A stretch of 64,000 bases of DNA from Acidobacteriaceae bacterium KBS 83 (lineage in GTDB: Bacteria > Acidobacteriota > Terriglobia > Terriglobales > Acidobacteriaceae). The position numbers and the translations under genes are program-made. The stretch is taken from positions 372,001 through 436,000 of the forward strand of contig KB906733.1 in the NCBI GenBank assembly GCA_000381585.1, written 5' to 3'. The notes under the pieces are model-generated. The model was not told the DNA's origin, made no database searches, and was given only the letters and a program-made list of their open reading frames with translations. Within the stretch, counting starts at the first letter, position 1; every line of letters starts with the position of its first letter. Below, piece after piece: positions 35,636 to 45,400 of the stretch.

Positions 35636-36196
35636 ATGCCCCACATCAAACTACCTGAGGGACTGCAGGGAATACGCGGTCCTATGGCCTTTCGCCCGCA
35701 GACCGCAAAGCCGCTGAATGAGCTCGCGGAAGCCCTGCTCCACGCTCCTAACTCGCTTCCTCAAGCCGATCGAGAACTGATAGCGACATATGTCTCGTCT
35801 TTGAACGATTGTTATTTTTGCCAGACAGTCCATGGGTCGATTGCCGCGGCATGCATGAATGATGACCAAGGCATTGTTCGACAGGTCAAGCTTGATTTCA
35901 CGCGCGCGGATATCTCGAAGAAGCTCAAAGCACTGCTGGTGATTGCTGGCAAGGTCCAGAAGGATGGCAAGCTGGTGACCGCCGAAGACATTGCTGCGGC
36001 CAGAGAGCATGGCGCAACTGATGTTGAGATTCACGATGCGGTTCTCATCGCAGCGGCTTTCTGTATGTTCAACCGCTACGTCGACGGGCTGGACACTTGG
36101 CAGCCGAAGGACGAGGAGTTGTACCGCGAACGCGGCAAGAAAACAGCGCGCGAAGGCTACGTCACGATGAGCAGAGAATATCTGCCGGTCGATTGA
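35636..36196 (+). CDS. AhpD/carboxymuconolactone decarboxylase-family protein (paralogue)
   Basis: 186 residues from ATG 35636 (GGAG 6 nt upstream). Shares with the 31721-32302 protein the MPHI start, DRELIA-YVSSLN-C-FCQ, the His after CxxC, EIHD-VLIAAAFCM-NRYVDGL, and overall length, so the two are paralogues. The intact copy faces the decaying operon divergently, about 240 nt from the receptor remnant. Peroxidase activity is the family expectation, not shown. Confidence 0.88.
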   Translation: MPHIKLPEGLQGIRGPMAFRPQTAKPLNELAEALLHAPNSLPQADRELIATYVSSLNDCYFCQTVHGSIAAACMNDDQGIVRQVKLDFTRADISKKLKALLVIAGKVQKDGKLVTAEDIAAAREHGATDVEIHDAVLIAAAFCMFNRYVDGLDTWQPKDEELYRERGKKTAREGYVTMSREYLPVD

Positions 36197-36313
36197 AGCG
36201 CGGGAGCAACTTGCCCTCAGAAACGTTCGCGAAGAAGGCACGTTCCGGACATCGAGTAGATCTGGACAGTCGTCAGTGTAGACTGCCGCCATCCCTTGTT
36301 GGAGGAATGGCGC

Positions 36314-38437
36314 ATGCGGAAGTTTTGCTTCTGGTTGCTGGTTACGAGCAGCTGTATTGTTGGGTGTGCGCGGGATGGGGCCAATCCCAAGGCGGTGAGG
36401 CTGACGGCAGCCCAACTCGATGGCTATGCCGGTCAGTTCCAGGACAAGAAGAACCCCGATCAGACGCTGAACTTCTATCGAACAGGTGATCACCTGACGG
36501 TTGAAACGGAACGGAGACCGCCAACGGAATTGAAGACGCTATCGGCCACCGAGTTTACAGACGCAGACTCGAGCATTTCTGCCTGGTTCACCCTGGGTGC
36601 CGATGCAAGAGCCACTGCCGTCAGAACCTCTAAGGCGGCGGACGCAGCTGTGTACGCGCGCGTGGGCGAACCGGTGAAGCATGAGTTCAAGCCTTATGTT
36701 CGCTCGGAGGCGATGGTGCCGATGCGCGATGGCGTGAAGCTCCATGTGGTGATCGTACGACCAACATGGATCAGCGCGGCGATTCCCATTCTTCTAGAGC
36801 GAACACCCTATGGAGTTGACAAAGAATCGGCTAGTTCGGTGTATACGCGGCGGCCGGAATTGGCCCATGCGGGATACATTTTCGTCTTTGAGGATATTCG
36901 CGGGCGGTACAAGAGCGAAGGGTCCTTCCAGATGAACCGTCCTTTGGCTGATCACTCCAAACACGGCGCGATAGATGAAAGTACAGATGCGTACGACACC
37001 ATCGACTGGCTAGTGAAGAATGTGCCAAGTAACAACGGACGTGTCGGCGTCCTGGGCACCTCTTATGACGGCTTTACGGCAATGATGGCGGGCATCGATC
37101 CGCATCCAGCAGTGAAAGCAATCTCTCCGCAGGCGCCAATGATTAATACCTGGCTGGGCGATGACTTCTTCCACAACGGCGCATTCCGCGAGACGTACGG
37201 ATATGACTACGGAATGGGACTGGAATCGTCGAAGGAGAACACGCCAATCAAATACGACAAGGACACGTACGACGCTTTTCTTGAGGCGGGCTCGTTCGAT
37301 GCGCTGACAAAAAAGACGTCTCGACCGGATTTGCCGACGTGGGTAGCATTCCGCGAACACCCGACCTACGACGCATATTGGCGCGCGCGAGGCGTCGACA
37401 ACTTCCTCACGAAGCTGACTGTGCCGACGTTGACCGTAGGCGGGTATTACGACCAGGAAGATATGTGGGGGCCACAAACGGAGTACGCAAAGCTGGAGCC
37501 GCTGGACAGGCGCGGCGTGAACTTCCTTGTTTTAGGTCCCTGGTGCCATGGGCAATGGTCTGCCACCACGCGGCATCTGGGGGCGCTCGACTGGACGCAA
37601 CCGATTGGCGATCAGTACCGCGCTCAGATTGAAGCCCCCTTCTTCGCGAAGTATCTCAAGGATGAGCCCGGCTTCGACGTAAAAGACACGGCAAGCTATC
37701 AAACTGGATCGGACACGTGGAAGCGATATACTCAGTGGCCACCCCCTGCGGAGAAGGGCACCAACCTTTACCTGGCCGAGAGCGGTCAGTTGACCTGGGC
37801 GAAACCGGGCCATACAGATGCGATGGCGAAAGTGAGTTACACAGCCGAACCTAAGAACCCAGTCCCGTACAGCCGCCGGCCGTTGACCGCCACGTACGCT
37901 CCGGATTCGCACTGGCGCACCTGGATGGTCGAAGACCAGCGTGCAATGACGGCCCGACCCGATGTCGCGAAGTGGCAGACGGGAGAGTTAAAAGCCCCGC
38001 TGACAATTACCGGGGATGTTACGGCAGATATTTTCGCTTCGACATCCGGCACCGATGCCGATTGGATAGTCAAGGTCATCGATGTGTATCCCGAGGATGA
38101 TCCTGATCCTGCGATGCGTGGCTATCAGCTGATGACGAACGCTGAGATCTTTCGCGGGCGATACCGGAAGAGTTTTGAAAAGCCGGATCCGGTGGGCGCA
38201 GGCGAGCTGGCGGAGTACACCTGGAGCTTGCACGGCGTCGACCATGTCTTTCTGCCGGGACACAGGGTCATGGTCACAATCCAGAGTACCTGGTTCCCGC
38301 TCTACGATCGCAACCCTGGAAAGTATGTAAACAACATTATGCTTGCCAAGCCGGACGACTTTTTGTCTACAACGGAGACGGTTTTCATGTCCGCTGATCA
38401 TCCATCGCATGTCGTGCTACCCGTGATGAACAAGTAG
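36314..38437 (+). CDS. CocE/NonD-type hydrolase, lipoprotein, with N-terminal extra domain
   Basis: 707 residues. ATG 36314 has GGAGGA 7 nt upstream; reading from the TTG at 36296 is less likely. A lipobox (IVGC) gives a lipoprotein signal, so the enzyme is membrane-anchored on the periplasmic side. After about 80 residues that resemble a DUF3471-like beta domain, the X-Pro dipeptidyl-peptidase/CocE core follows: VPMRDGVKLHVVIVRP, DIRGRYKSEG, nucleophile elbow GTSYDGF, then a C-terminal jelly-roll-like domain (ADIFASTSGTDADWIVKVIDVYPED). It cleaves an ester or peptide-like bond; the substrate is unknown. It lies 117 nt downstream of the AhpD paralogue on the same strand. Confidence 0.88.
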   Translation: MRKFCFWLLVTSSCIVGCARDGANPKAVRLTAAQLDGYAGQFQDKKNPDQTLNFYRTGDHLTVETERRPPTELKTLSATEFTDADSSISAWFTLGADARATAVRTSKAADAAVYARVGEPVKHEFKPYVRSEAMVPMRDGVKLHVVIVRPTWISAAIPILLERTPYGVDKESASSVYTRRPELAHAGYIFVFEDIRGRYKSEGSFQMNRPLADHSKHGAIDESTDAYDTIDWLVKNVPSNNGRVGVLGTSYDGFTAMMAGIDPHPAVKAISPQAPMINTWLGDDFFHNGAFRETYGYDYGMGLESSKENTPIKYDKDTYDAFLEAGSFDALTKKTSRPDLPTWVAFREHPTYDAYWRARGVDNFLTKLTVPTLTVGGYYDQEDMWGPQTEYAKLEPLDRRGVNFLVLGPWCHGQWSATTRHLGALDWTQPIGDQYRAQIEAPFFAKYLKDEPGFDVKDTASYQTGSDTWKRYTQWPPPAEKGTNLYLAESGQLTWAKPGHTDAMAKVSYTAEPKNPVPYSRRPLTATYAPDSHWRTWMVEDQRAMTARPDVAKWQTGELKAPLTITGDVTADIFASTSGTDADWIVKVIDVYPEDDPDPAMRGYQLMTNAEIFRGRYRKSFEKPDPVGAGELAEYTWSLHGVDHVFLPGHRVMVTIQSTWFPLYDRNPGKYVNNIMLAKPDDFLSTTETVFMSADHPSHVVLPVMNK

Positions 38438-38450
38438 CGTTCATCACGGG
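38420..38450 (+). terminator. 12-bp hairpin spanning the CocE stop codon
   Basis: CCCGTGATGAAC (38420-38431) and GTTCATCACGGG (38439-38450) pair perfectly around a 7-nt loop that contains the TAG stop. Probable terminator of the hydrolase transcript; no U-tract follows. Confidence 0.5.
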
Positions 38451-38484
38451 CAAAGCACATTGGAACTCCAAGAGAGCGAGGCCC

Positions 38485-39891
38485 CTACGGCGTAGGGCCG
38501 TCTTCCTGCGGGACTTCTTTGCCCTCTCCGGGGAATGGCCACTTGCGCTCGAGGGGTTGAGTTTCCTCGCGAACGTTTTTCGGCACCTTGTTTACTTTGA
38601 GATTTTCGAGAACGTGCGCGCCGAGTTTGCCGGCGCTCGCGATGTCTACGTCTCCATCGTGGTCAAGATCAGCGGCGATGAACTGTGTTCCCGCGCTTGC
38701 TGTCCCGTTCACTGACAATCCGTAGCGAGTAAAGACAGGATCCGCAGTGCTGTCGGCGATCCGCATGGTGTCCATCGTGCCCTTGGTGCCTTCGGCGCCT
38801 GATTTTGCAGCATCGAGCTGGGCTTTGGCGGGCAGCTTGTAGGCATACACAACGACAGGATCATAGGAACCGGGATCAGCGCCGGAGTGGCCGCGATAGC
38901 GCTTGCCGGTGATGAGCTCCGGAGTGCCATCGTCGTCTATATCGGCTAGCAAGAGGGCGTGCGATTGCGAGAAGGACTCGTCGATGGTGTGCCGTGTCCA
39001 GATTGGATGATCGGCGGAGCCGCCCTGTTCCAGCCAGTAAAGGCCATAGCCATGGCCCTGACCGTAGATAAGGTCGAGCTTGCCATCGTGATTCACGTCG
39101 TAACCGAGGATGGGGAAGCCGGTATCGCCGATGTTCCAGTCACCGTGCCACTTCCACTGGTCGTTGTCGGCATCGATCTGCTCGAACCATCCGTGCGTGG
39201 TGAGTACGTCGGCCTTGCCGTCGCCATTGATGTCTGCGACGCCGATGCCGTGGCCATCCTCCGCGCGCCCTCCGAGATGGTGGACGCGGGGCTTGTCCTT
39301 GCTGAAGTCGACCCAGAGAACGCCGGACCGGTTGTAGTGGGCGAGTGCGACATCGGGCTTGCCGTCGCCGTTGATGTCGGCGAAGGCTCCGCCCTCAGTG
39401 TCATAGCTGTCGGTGATCTTCTCGGCCTTCCAGGTCGCGCCGGCAGCGGTGGCCTTGGGACCGGGGTTGCGATACCACCATAGGCCGTTGGAGATCCAGC
39501 CGGTGGTGATGAGGTCGGGGAGACCATCGTGGTCGACGTCGACGATCCACTCGCCGCAATCGGAGACGAACTCATTGTGGATGCCAACGGTGCGGAATTG
39601 ATGGCGCTTCCACTCGCCGCCGTCGGCGCCGGGATTTTCGTACCAGTACGCGCCGCTGAGCAGGTCGGGGAAGCCATCGCCATTCATGTCCAACAGCGAG
39701 ATGCCCTCGGCGTGATCGTTGCCGAGGCGATGAGAGAGGAAAGCAATACGTGGCGCGCCGCCGGGCCCGTTCCCCGGATTCTGCAGGCGAAACTCGGTGG
39801 CGTGTGCGGGGTCCTGAGCATGGCCCAGGGCAGGAGCAAGGAGAGGCAGCGCGAGCAATGGCGCAAATCGTGCGAAGGAAATCGTCATCAT
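38485..39891 (-). CDS. secreted FG-GAP/VCBS repeat protein
   Basis: 468 residues with a signal peptide (FAPLLALPLLAPALGHA). Repeats with DxNxDGxPD cores occur at least six times (DMNGDGFPD, DVDHDGLPD, DINGDGKPD, DINGDGKAD, DVNHDGKLD, DLDHDGDVD), a Ca-binding beta-propeller pattern. No enzyme motif. It lies 15 nt downstream of the Gfo/Idh/MocA gene and is probably cotranscribed with it. Confidence 0.88.
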   Translation of the reverse strand: MMTISFARFAPLLALPLLAPALGHAQDPAHATEFRLQNPGNGPGGAPRIAFLSHRLGNDHAEGISLLDMNGDGFPDLLSGAYWYENPGADGGEWKRHQFRTVGIHNEFVSDCGEWIVDVDHDGLPDLITTGWISNGLWWYRNPGPKATAAGATWKAEKITDSYDTEGGAFADINGDGKPDVALAHYNRSGVLWVDFSKDKPRVHHLGGRAEDGHGIGVADINGDGKADVLTTHGWFEQIDADNDQWKWHGDWNIGDTGFPILGYDVNHDGKLDLIYGQGHGYGLYWLEQGGSADHPIWTRHTIDESFSQSHALLLADIDDDGTPELITGKRYRGHSGADPGSYDPVVVYAYKLPAKAQLDAAKSGAEGTKGTMDTMRIADSTADPVFTRYGLSVNGTASAGTQFIAADLDHDGDVDIASAGKLGAHVLENLKVNKVPKNVREETQPLERKWPFPGEGKEVPQEDGPTP

Positions 39892-39906
39892 GGTCTCCGT
39901 TGGTGT

Positions 39907-41244
39907 TTAGCTACGCTCAAGCTTCATCGTCTCGGGGTTCCAATGGACAACCTCGCCGCGCTCGACGCTGAGATTGCTGAGCAGGGCAGCGCCGGCGGCG
40001 CGGAATCCGAAGGTCGGGTCTTCGACAACGGGCTTTCGGGTGCGGACCGAGTCGAAAAAGTTATGGAAGTGGTCGTAGCTGTCGGAGTAGCCCTCGGGCG
40101 CGGTGAACTTCTGAACGTTTTCAGGAAGCGGGCCGCTGAAGTGCTTGGGTGGATATTTCTTCTCGTACTGCTCGATGTACTCCTTCTGCATGGCCTCCGC
40201 AAAGGTGGAAACGGTGTAGCCGGGCTCGGTTTCTGGTGGGGTGCGAGTGACCGAGACGGTGTTGCCGCCGATGGTCATGAGGCCTTCTGAGCCAGTAAAG
40301 AGGAAGCCTTCACTCTCCTCGCCGCCATCGACGAAGTTCACGTGCAGGCTGAGATTGAAGCCTTCGGGATAGTCGAAGAGCGCAAGCAACACATCGTCAG
40401 CATCGCGCCCGTCTTTCCAATAGCGGATGGCGCCTGTTGCCATGGCGCGCGTAGGGCCATGAGCTCCGGTGATGAAATGTGTGCCGCTGAAAAGGTGGAC
40501 GAAGAGATCTCCGGCCACGCCCGATCCGTAGTCCTTCCACTTGCGCCACTGGAAGAAGCGTTCGGCGTTCCAGGGGATCTTGGGAGCGGACCCAAGGAAG
40601 CGTGGCCAATCGCAGGTTTCGGTCGAGGCGTCGAGAGGCACGGAGTAGTTCCAGGCCCCGAGCGACGAGTTGCGGTCCCAGTAGGCGCTGACCATATTGA
40701 GCTTGCCGATGATGCCTGAGGCGAGCAGTTCTTTGGCCTTCGCGTAGATGACGGAGCTGACCCTCTGGCTGCCCACCTGAAGGATGCGGTTGGTGGAGCG
40801 CGCAGTTTCGATGATTTCCGGTCCATCGGGATAGACGTGGATCATCGGTTTCTCGAGGTAGACGTCCTTACCGGCCTTCATCGCATCGACGGCTGCCGTC
40901 TTGTGCCAATGGTCAGGCGTTGCGATGAGGACAGCATCGACATCCGTGCGCGCCAGGATTTCGCGGTAGTCGCGGGTGGTGAAGACGTCCTGTCCCCACA
41001 GTTCCTTGCAATGGGTCAGACGCCCGTCGTAGCAGTCGGCAGCAGCGACGAGTTTGACCCCTGGGACTTCCAGTGCGATTTCGGTGTCATGCTGGCCTTG
41101 GATACCAGCACCTATGAGAGCGAGGTGGATCATGTCATTCGGAGAACGTGTCTGCGAGGATTGCGCGAGGAGAGGTTTCAGATTTGTAGCGGTAGCGGTG
41201 GCGGCCATGGCAGCAGCCTGGATGAATTTCCTGCGATCGAGCAT
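39907..41244 (-). CDS. Gfo/Idh/MocA-family oxidoreductase with Tat-type leader
   Basis: 445 residues from ATG 41244; the extra upstream residues in frame are unlikely. The N-terminus has a twin-Arg leader (RRKFIQAAAMAATATA). The Rossmann domain shows LALIGAGIQGQ, the NAD-binding AADCYDGRL and the catalytic-side motif YLEKPMIHVY. Family members act on sugars or sugar nucleotides with NAD(P). Periplasmic export with cofactor would be through Tat. Paired with the FG-GAP gene. Confidence 0.88.
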   Translation of the reverse strand: MLDRRKFIQAAAMAATATATNLKPLLAQSSQTRSPNDMIHLALIGAGIQGQHDTEIALEVPGVKLVAAADCYDGRLTHCKELWGQDVFTTRDYREILARTDVDAVLIATPDHWHKTAAVDAMKAGKDVYLEKPMIHVYPDGPEIIETARSTNRILQVGSQRVSSVIYAKAKELLASGIIGKLNMVSAYWDRNSSLGAWNYSVPLDASTETCDWPRFLGSAPKIPWNAERFFQWRKWKDYGSGVAGDLFVHLFSGTHFITGAHGPTRAMATGAIRYWKDGRDADDVLLALFDYPEGFNLSLHVNFVDGGEESEGFLFTGSEGLMTIGGNTVSVTRTPPETEPGYTVSTFAEAMQKEYIEQYEKKYPPKHFSGPLPENVQKFTAPEGYSDSYDHFHNFFDSVRTRKPVVEDPTFGFRAAGAALLSNLSVERGEVVHWNPETMKLERS

Positions 41245-41546
41245 CGTCAAGCGGGTCTCACTTTCCCCATTGAATTCGCGTTTCGACCTGGCGCACGAGG
41301 AGGATCTGCCGAGGCTCCGACCTTCCATTCGTCTGGGACACACAAGCCGAGACAGTTACCAACGATACACCGATGGATTCCGGAGGCCCAATCGCGAATC
41401 GGGGTCGGTCGAACGGAGACTGGCGTGACCTTCATCTTAGGAAAAGCCAAGCCGGACCATGGTACAGATCGCATGACCCGGACTATCGGTTCGCAATTGC
41501 ATCAGGTAGCCACTGAGCCTAGCGGGCAGGGTAAGCTAGGCCTGCG
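41245..41546. other. 302-nt gap between divergent genes
   Basis: Holds the promoters of the Gfo/Idh/MocA operon and tyrA; no gene or strong hairpin is visible. Confidence 0.4.
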
Positions 41547-42413
41547 ATGATTGAGCGCATTTTGATTGTGGGTACAGGGCTGCTCGGGGCCTCGACCGGG
41601 CTGGCTTTGCGGGCGCACGGCTTTGCCGGCGAGGTTATCGGTTGGGACCGAGATGCGGTTGCACTTGAGACGGCGGTTCGCCTGGGTGCACTCACGTCGG
41701 AGACGCAAGAGCCTTTGATCGCGTCAAAAGCGGCGGATCTGATTGTGCTCTCCGGGCCCGTTTTCGCGATCGTGGAATGGATGGGGCGATTGGCTGAGGT
41801 ACTCGGTCCTGACCAACTCGTAACCGATGTAGGCAGCACAAAACAACTGATCACTGAAACCGCGGCGCAACACTACAATCGGCCGGGACGCGCGGCCTTT
41901 CTGCCGGGGCACCCCATGGCAGGCAAGGAGGTAAGTGGCGCGGAGCATGCAGAGCCCGAGCTGTTTCGCGGAGCGGTCTGGTTGTTTACGCCAACTGCGC
42001 CATTCGCGCCAGAAGCGAGGGCGGCGGCAGCGGCAGCTGAGTTTCGCGGGTTTGTAGAAGGCTTTGGCTGTCGCACGCTCGAGATGGATCCGGGCCGCCA
42101 CGACGAACTGCTGGCCTGGGTCAGCCATTTGCCACAGTTCCTTGCGACCGCGCTCAGTGCTCTGCTCGAAGACGAATTTGGCAGCGACTCTGAGTTGCGT
42201 GCCATTGGCGGCCGTGCACTGCGTGAAATGACGCGTCTGGGCTCAAGCCCTTACTCAATGTGGCGTGATGTGGCACTTAGCAACTCGGAGCATGTAGAGG
42301 GCGCATTGCAGGCCCTCGAGCAGCGACTAACTCACCTGCGCGCAAATCTCCGGGGAGCAGGATTGCGCGAGGAGTTCGATAGAGCCAATCGGTTCCGTCT
42401 CGCATCGCTCTAG
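41547..42413 (+). CDS. tyrA: prephenate/arogenate dehydrogenase
   Basis: 288 residues. N-terminal NAD motif ILIVGTGLLGASTGLALR, then TDVGSTKQLI and the substrate-binding HPMAGKEVSGAEHAEPELF; late HLPQFLATALS, the usual TyrA order. It turns prephenate into 4-hydroxyphenylpyruvate (or arogenate to tyrosine) in tyrosine biosynthesis. No chorismate mutase or ACT domain is attached. It stands alone between two minus-strand genes. Confidence 0.93.
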   Translation: MIERILIVGTGLLGASTGLALRAHGFAGEVIGWDRDAVALETAVRLGALTSETQEPLIASKAADLIVLSGPVFAIVEWMGRLAEVLGPDQLVTDVGSTKQLITETAAQHYNRPGRAAFLPGHPMAGKEVSGAEHAEPELFRGAVWLFTPTAPFAPEARAAAAAAEFRGFVEGFGCRTLEMDPGRHDELLAWVSHLPQFLATALSALLEDEFGSDSELRAIGGRALREMTRLGSSPYSMWRDVALSNSEHVEGALQALEQRLTHLRANLRGAGLREEFDRANRFRLASL

Positions 42414-42479
42414 CGCTCCCGATGGCCTGCACGGTCGTGAGTGATCACCGAAGTCCGACCTCGGGTGAGAACTAGGCGG

Positions 42480-45400
42480 CTATTCAGACGCCCTCGTTTT
42501 TTGCGGCGAGAACACCTTCTGAAGAATATCGCGCAGCGGTTCCTCAGCAGCGGGTGGCGGCGATGAGACCGAGAGCGTGGCCGCGGAGGGGCCGCCTGGC
42601 GTCGGCGCATCCGGGTGGATGACCATCGTGACCGGAAGGGGTGTGTCCGCTCTCTGCGGATTGTGAAAAAGACTGTGATATCCGAGGCTGCGATAGCTCT
42701 CAAACTGAGACTCGCTGAACCATTGGTTGAGGGTAGTCTCGTTCGGAAATTCCTCATGCTCTCGGTTATAGTTCAGAACATCTGCCGGTTCATCGCCGGT
42801 GACGCGAGTCTTAATGTAAATGATGGTGCCTTGTTCATCATCTTCGGGATAGGTGATGGTGCCCTGAACGAAGTGCGCGGGGATGCGTGGCCGACCTGGG
42901 ACAGAATCGGAGGTGGCCAGGCCTGGATCCAGTTTGGCGAGATTCAAATCAATCTCCACGCCGAAGTCCACGCGGCACTTGCGAATGGCCGAGCCGATGC
43001 CCTCGAAGGAGTTTGAACAATCCTGCTCGGCATCGCATATGAGAATGCGCCTGCAACGTCGCCGCACCAGCTCATAGAGGCCCATATTGTCGAAGTGGCC
43101 GCCATCGGTCAGGTAGACGTAGTGCGACATATCAGTAGCACGCCCCAGCAACTCACTGAACAGGTTCCATAGGGGAAACAGCGGAGACGGCGAACTGAAG
43201 AGTCGAATGGTGCTTGTTATCCGCGGATTCTTGATCCACCAACCCAGCCGTACATTGAACATGGTTAGCAGAAAAGCCATTGCCGGGTCGGAGTGGTATC
43301 CCATGTCAGGACTGACCGCAGCGCCCGAGATTGCGACAGCCGAATGCATGGGGATGCCGCGCCCTTCATACGCAAACTTGCGAGTAGACACGAAGCCGTT
43401 GTAGCTGTGGTGCCTTTTCTCCTTCGTACCGGAGTCTGAAGTCCAGCCTGGACTGTAGCCGGAGTAGAGCGGTGTGAAAGCGAAGCTCGCCCCTTTGCGC
43501 TCCTGCCATGCCAAATCCTGACCAAAGGTCAGGTTGACGGTGGTGCAAAAGATGGGGAAGGGACCAGGGTAGGGAGAGACATCCGCGATCTGCTCAGCAG
43601 GAATCCCCGCGCTGCGGGCCTGTTGAAATCTGGCTGGCAGCAGATCGGCGACGCGAATTTCGCCATCGCTCTGAGCGAATCCAGTAAAGCGATTGGGGCG
43701 GCGGTGAGGGTAGGAAGCGCCGGAGTAGCAGCGTGCCAGCCGGTCGCGATAGAACGCGTGCATCGAGAAGTCGTTGATGTCCAGACGGAACCCAAACAGG
43801 AGAGTGGATGCAAGGAAAGCGAGGAATGTCCAGATTAACCCCCAGCCCCAATCTCCGCCGAATGCATTCAATATCATCTGCAGCATCTGCGAGAGGAGAA
43901 TGACAATGCCAATGATGAAGATGGGCGGCCCGATCTTCACGAGGATTTTCATGATGAAGCTGCTGCTATCACCTTTCCCGGAGCTCTTTTCGCTGTTGCC
44001 CGCCACCACACCGCCGACTGTTCCGCCGACCCAGGTAAACAGAGCCGTCCATTGTTTCCAATGCCAATACTTGGTGGAAGTACTCCAAAACAAACGGAAG
44101 ATGGAGGATCCAAGGAGGGAGAGGCCACCGATGCCGACCCACATAAGGGAGAGCAGAAAGGCCATTGCCCGTAATCGCGCCATAGCTTCGCGAAGACTGC
44201 CGTCAGTGCGACGTCCGACTATACCTGCTCCAAGCACAAGCGCCAGGAAAAATGCCGACAGCACACATACAGGCAATAAGACCACGGCGATCTGTGGGAG
44301 TTCCTCAGGCCGCCGGAAACAGAGCCAGAAGATCCCCATGCGAGTTACATAGAGTGCCGCCCATGTGCTCGCCGCGCCCACCAGTGATCCCAGGAAGCAC
44401 CAAAAAGCGCCAAATCCTGGCCTGCTTGCAAGCGACGCCAGCCCTGACGATAGGCAGAAGGCGAAGGTGAACAGCAGGAAAACAATCTCCACCAGAAGGG
44501 CGGAATCGTCGATATGCAACCACGTCGGATATGAATACTCACCGAATAAGGACGGACGCTGGGATAATTCTGTCCGCATGTCGCGACTGGGGAAACCGTC
44601 GGCAGTCTCGCTCTCTTGTTTCCCAGACTCGCCCTTCGCGCTGGCTTGTCCGTTGTTAAAGAGTTGAGAGCTATGGGCGCTACGATTTTGCGTCGCGGCT
44701 GATCCCACGAACGACGCTTGATATAAGGCTGGCGAAACGATGCCGGCGATACACGTCAACAGACATAACAGCAACATCCATCGACTGACGCCGCTTCGGT
44801 CGGCAGCGTTCCTGATTTTTGGCGCAGATATTTTCTCCTGACAACCTGGATCGTCGGGATCAAGTCTCCCTTGACGTGCGATGCGCAATTCGGAGATCAC
44901 CAGCCAGCAAGAACAGGCCCCAAGGCCCACGATCGAGAGCGAAGGTAGCAGGTATCCAGAGAACGGAGGCAGGCTCCAGGGCGCCCATTTGTACAAACGG
45001 TGCAAAGTGGCAAAGCCACCTAGTCCTCGAAGCAAATGTGGAATGAGGAGGAAAGTGCATATCAACGACACGAGTGTAAGTTGATTGAGAAAGGTATTTC
45101 GCAGCCAGATCGAGACCATCACCCAGGTGTCGGTTGTGAAGAGTCCTTTGTTTGGGGTTAGGTAATTGCTGAACCGACGCAACCATCGAATCGGCTCCGG
45201 TTGCTGCGTCATGGCGCTGCTACTTGCCACAGCCTCCTGCGGAAGGGGCTTCAGTTGGTGCTGGACCTCTTGCAGGGGCGGTACAGCCGTCGATGCGGCT
45301 GAGGAACTTTGCCCCGGCGCGGACCGCTCTGTCGCTGTTCCGTCGCTGAGCAGGCAATTCCGATTGTAGAGCCATGCCGCAAGAAACTGGTGGATGTATC

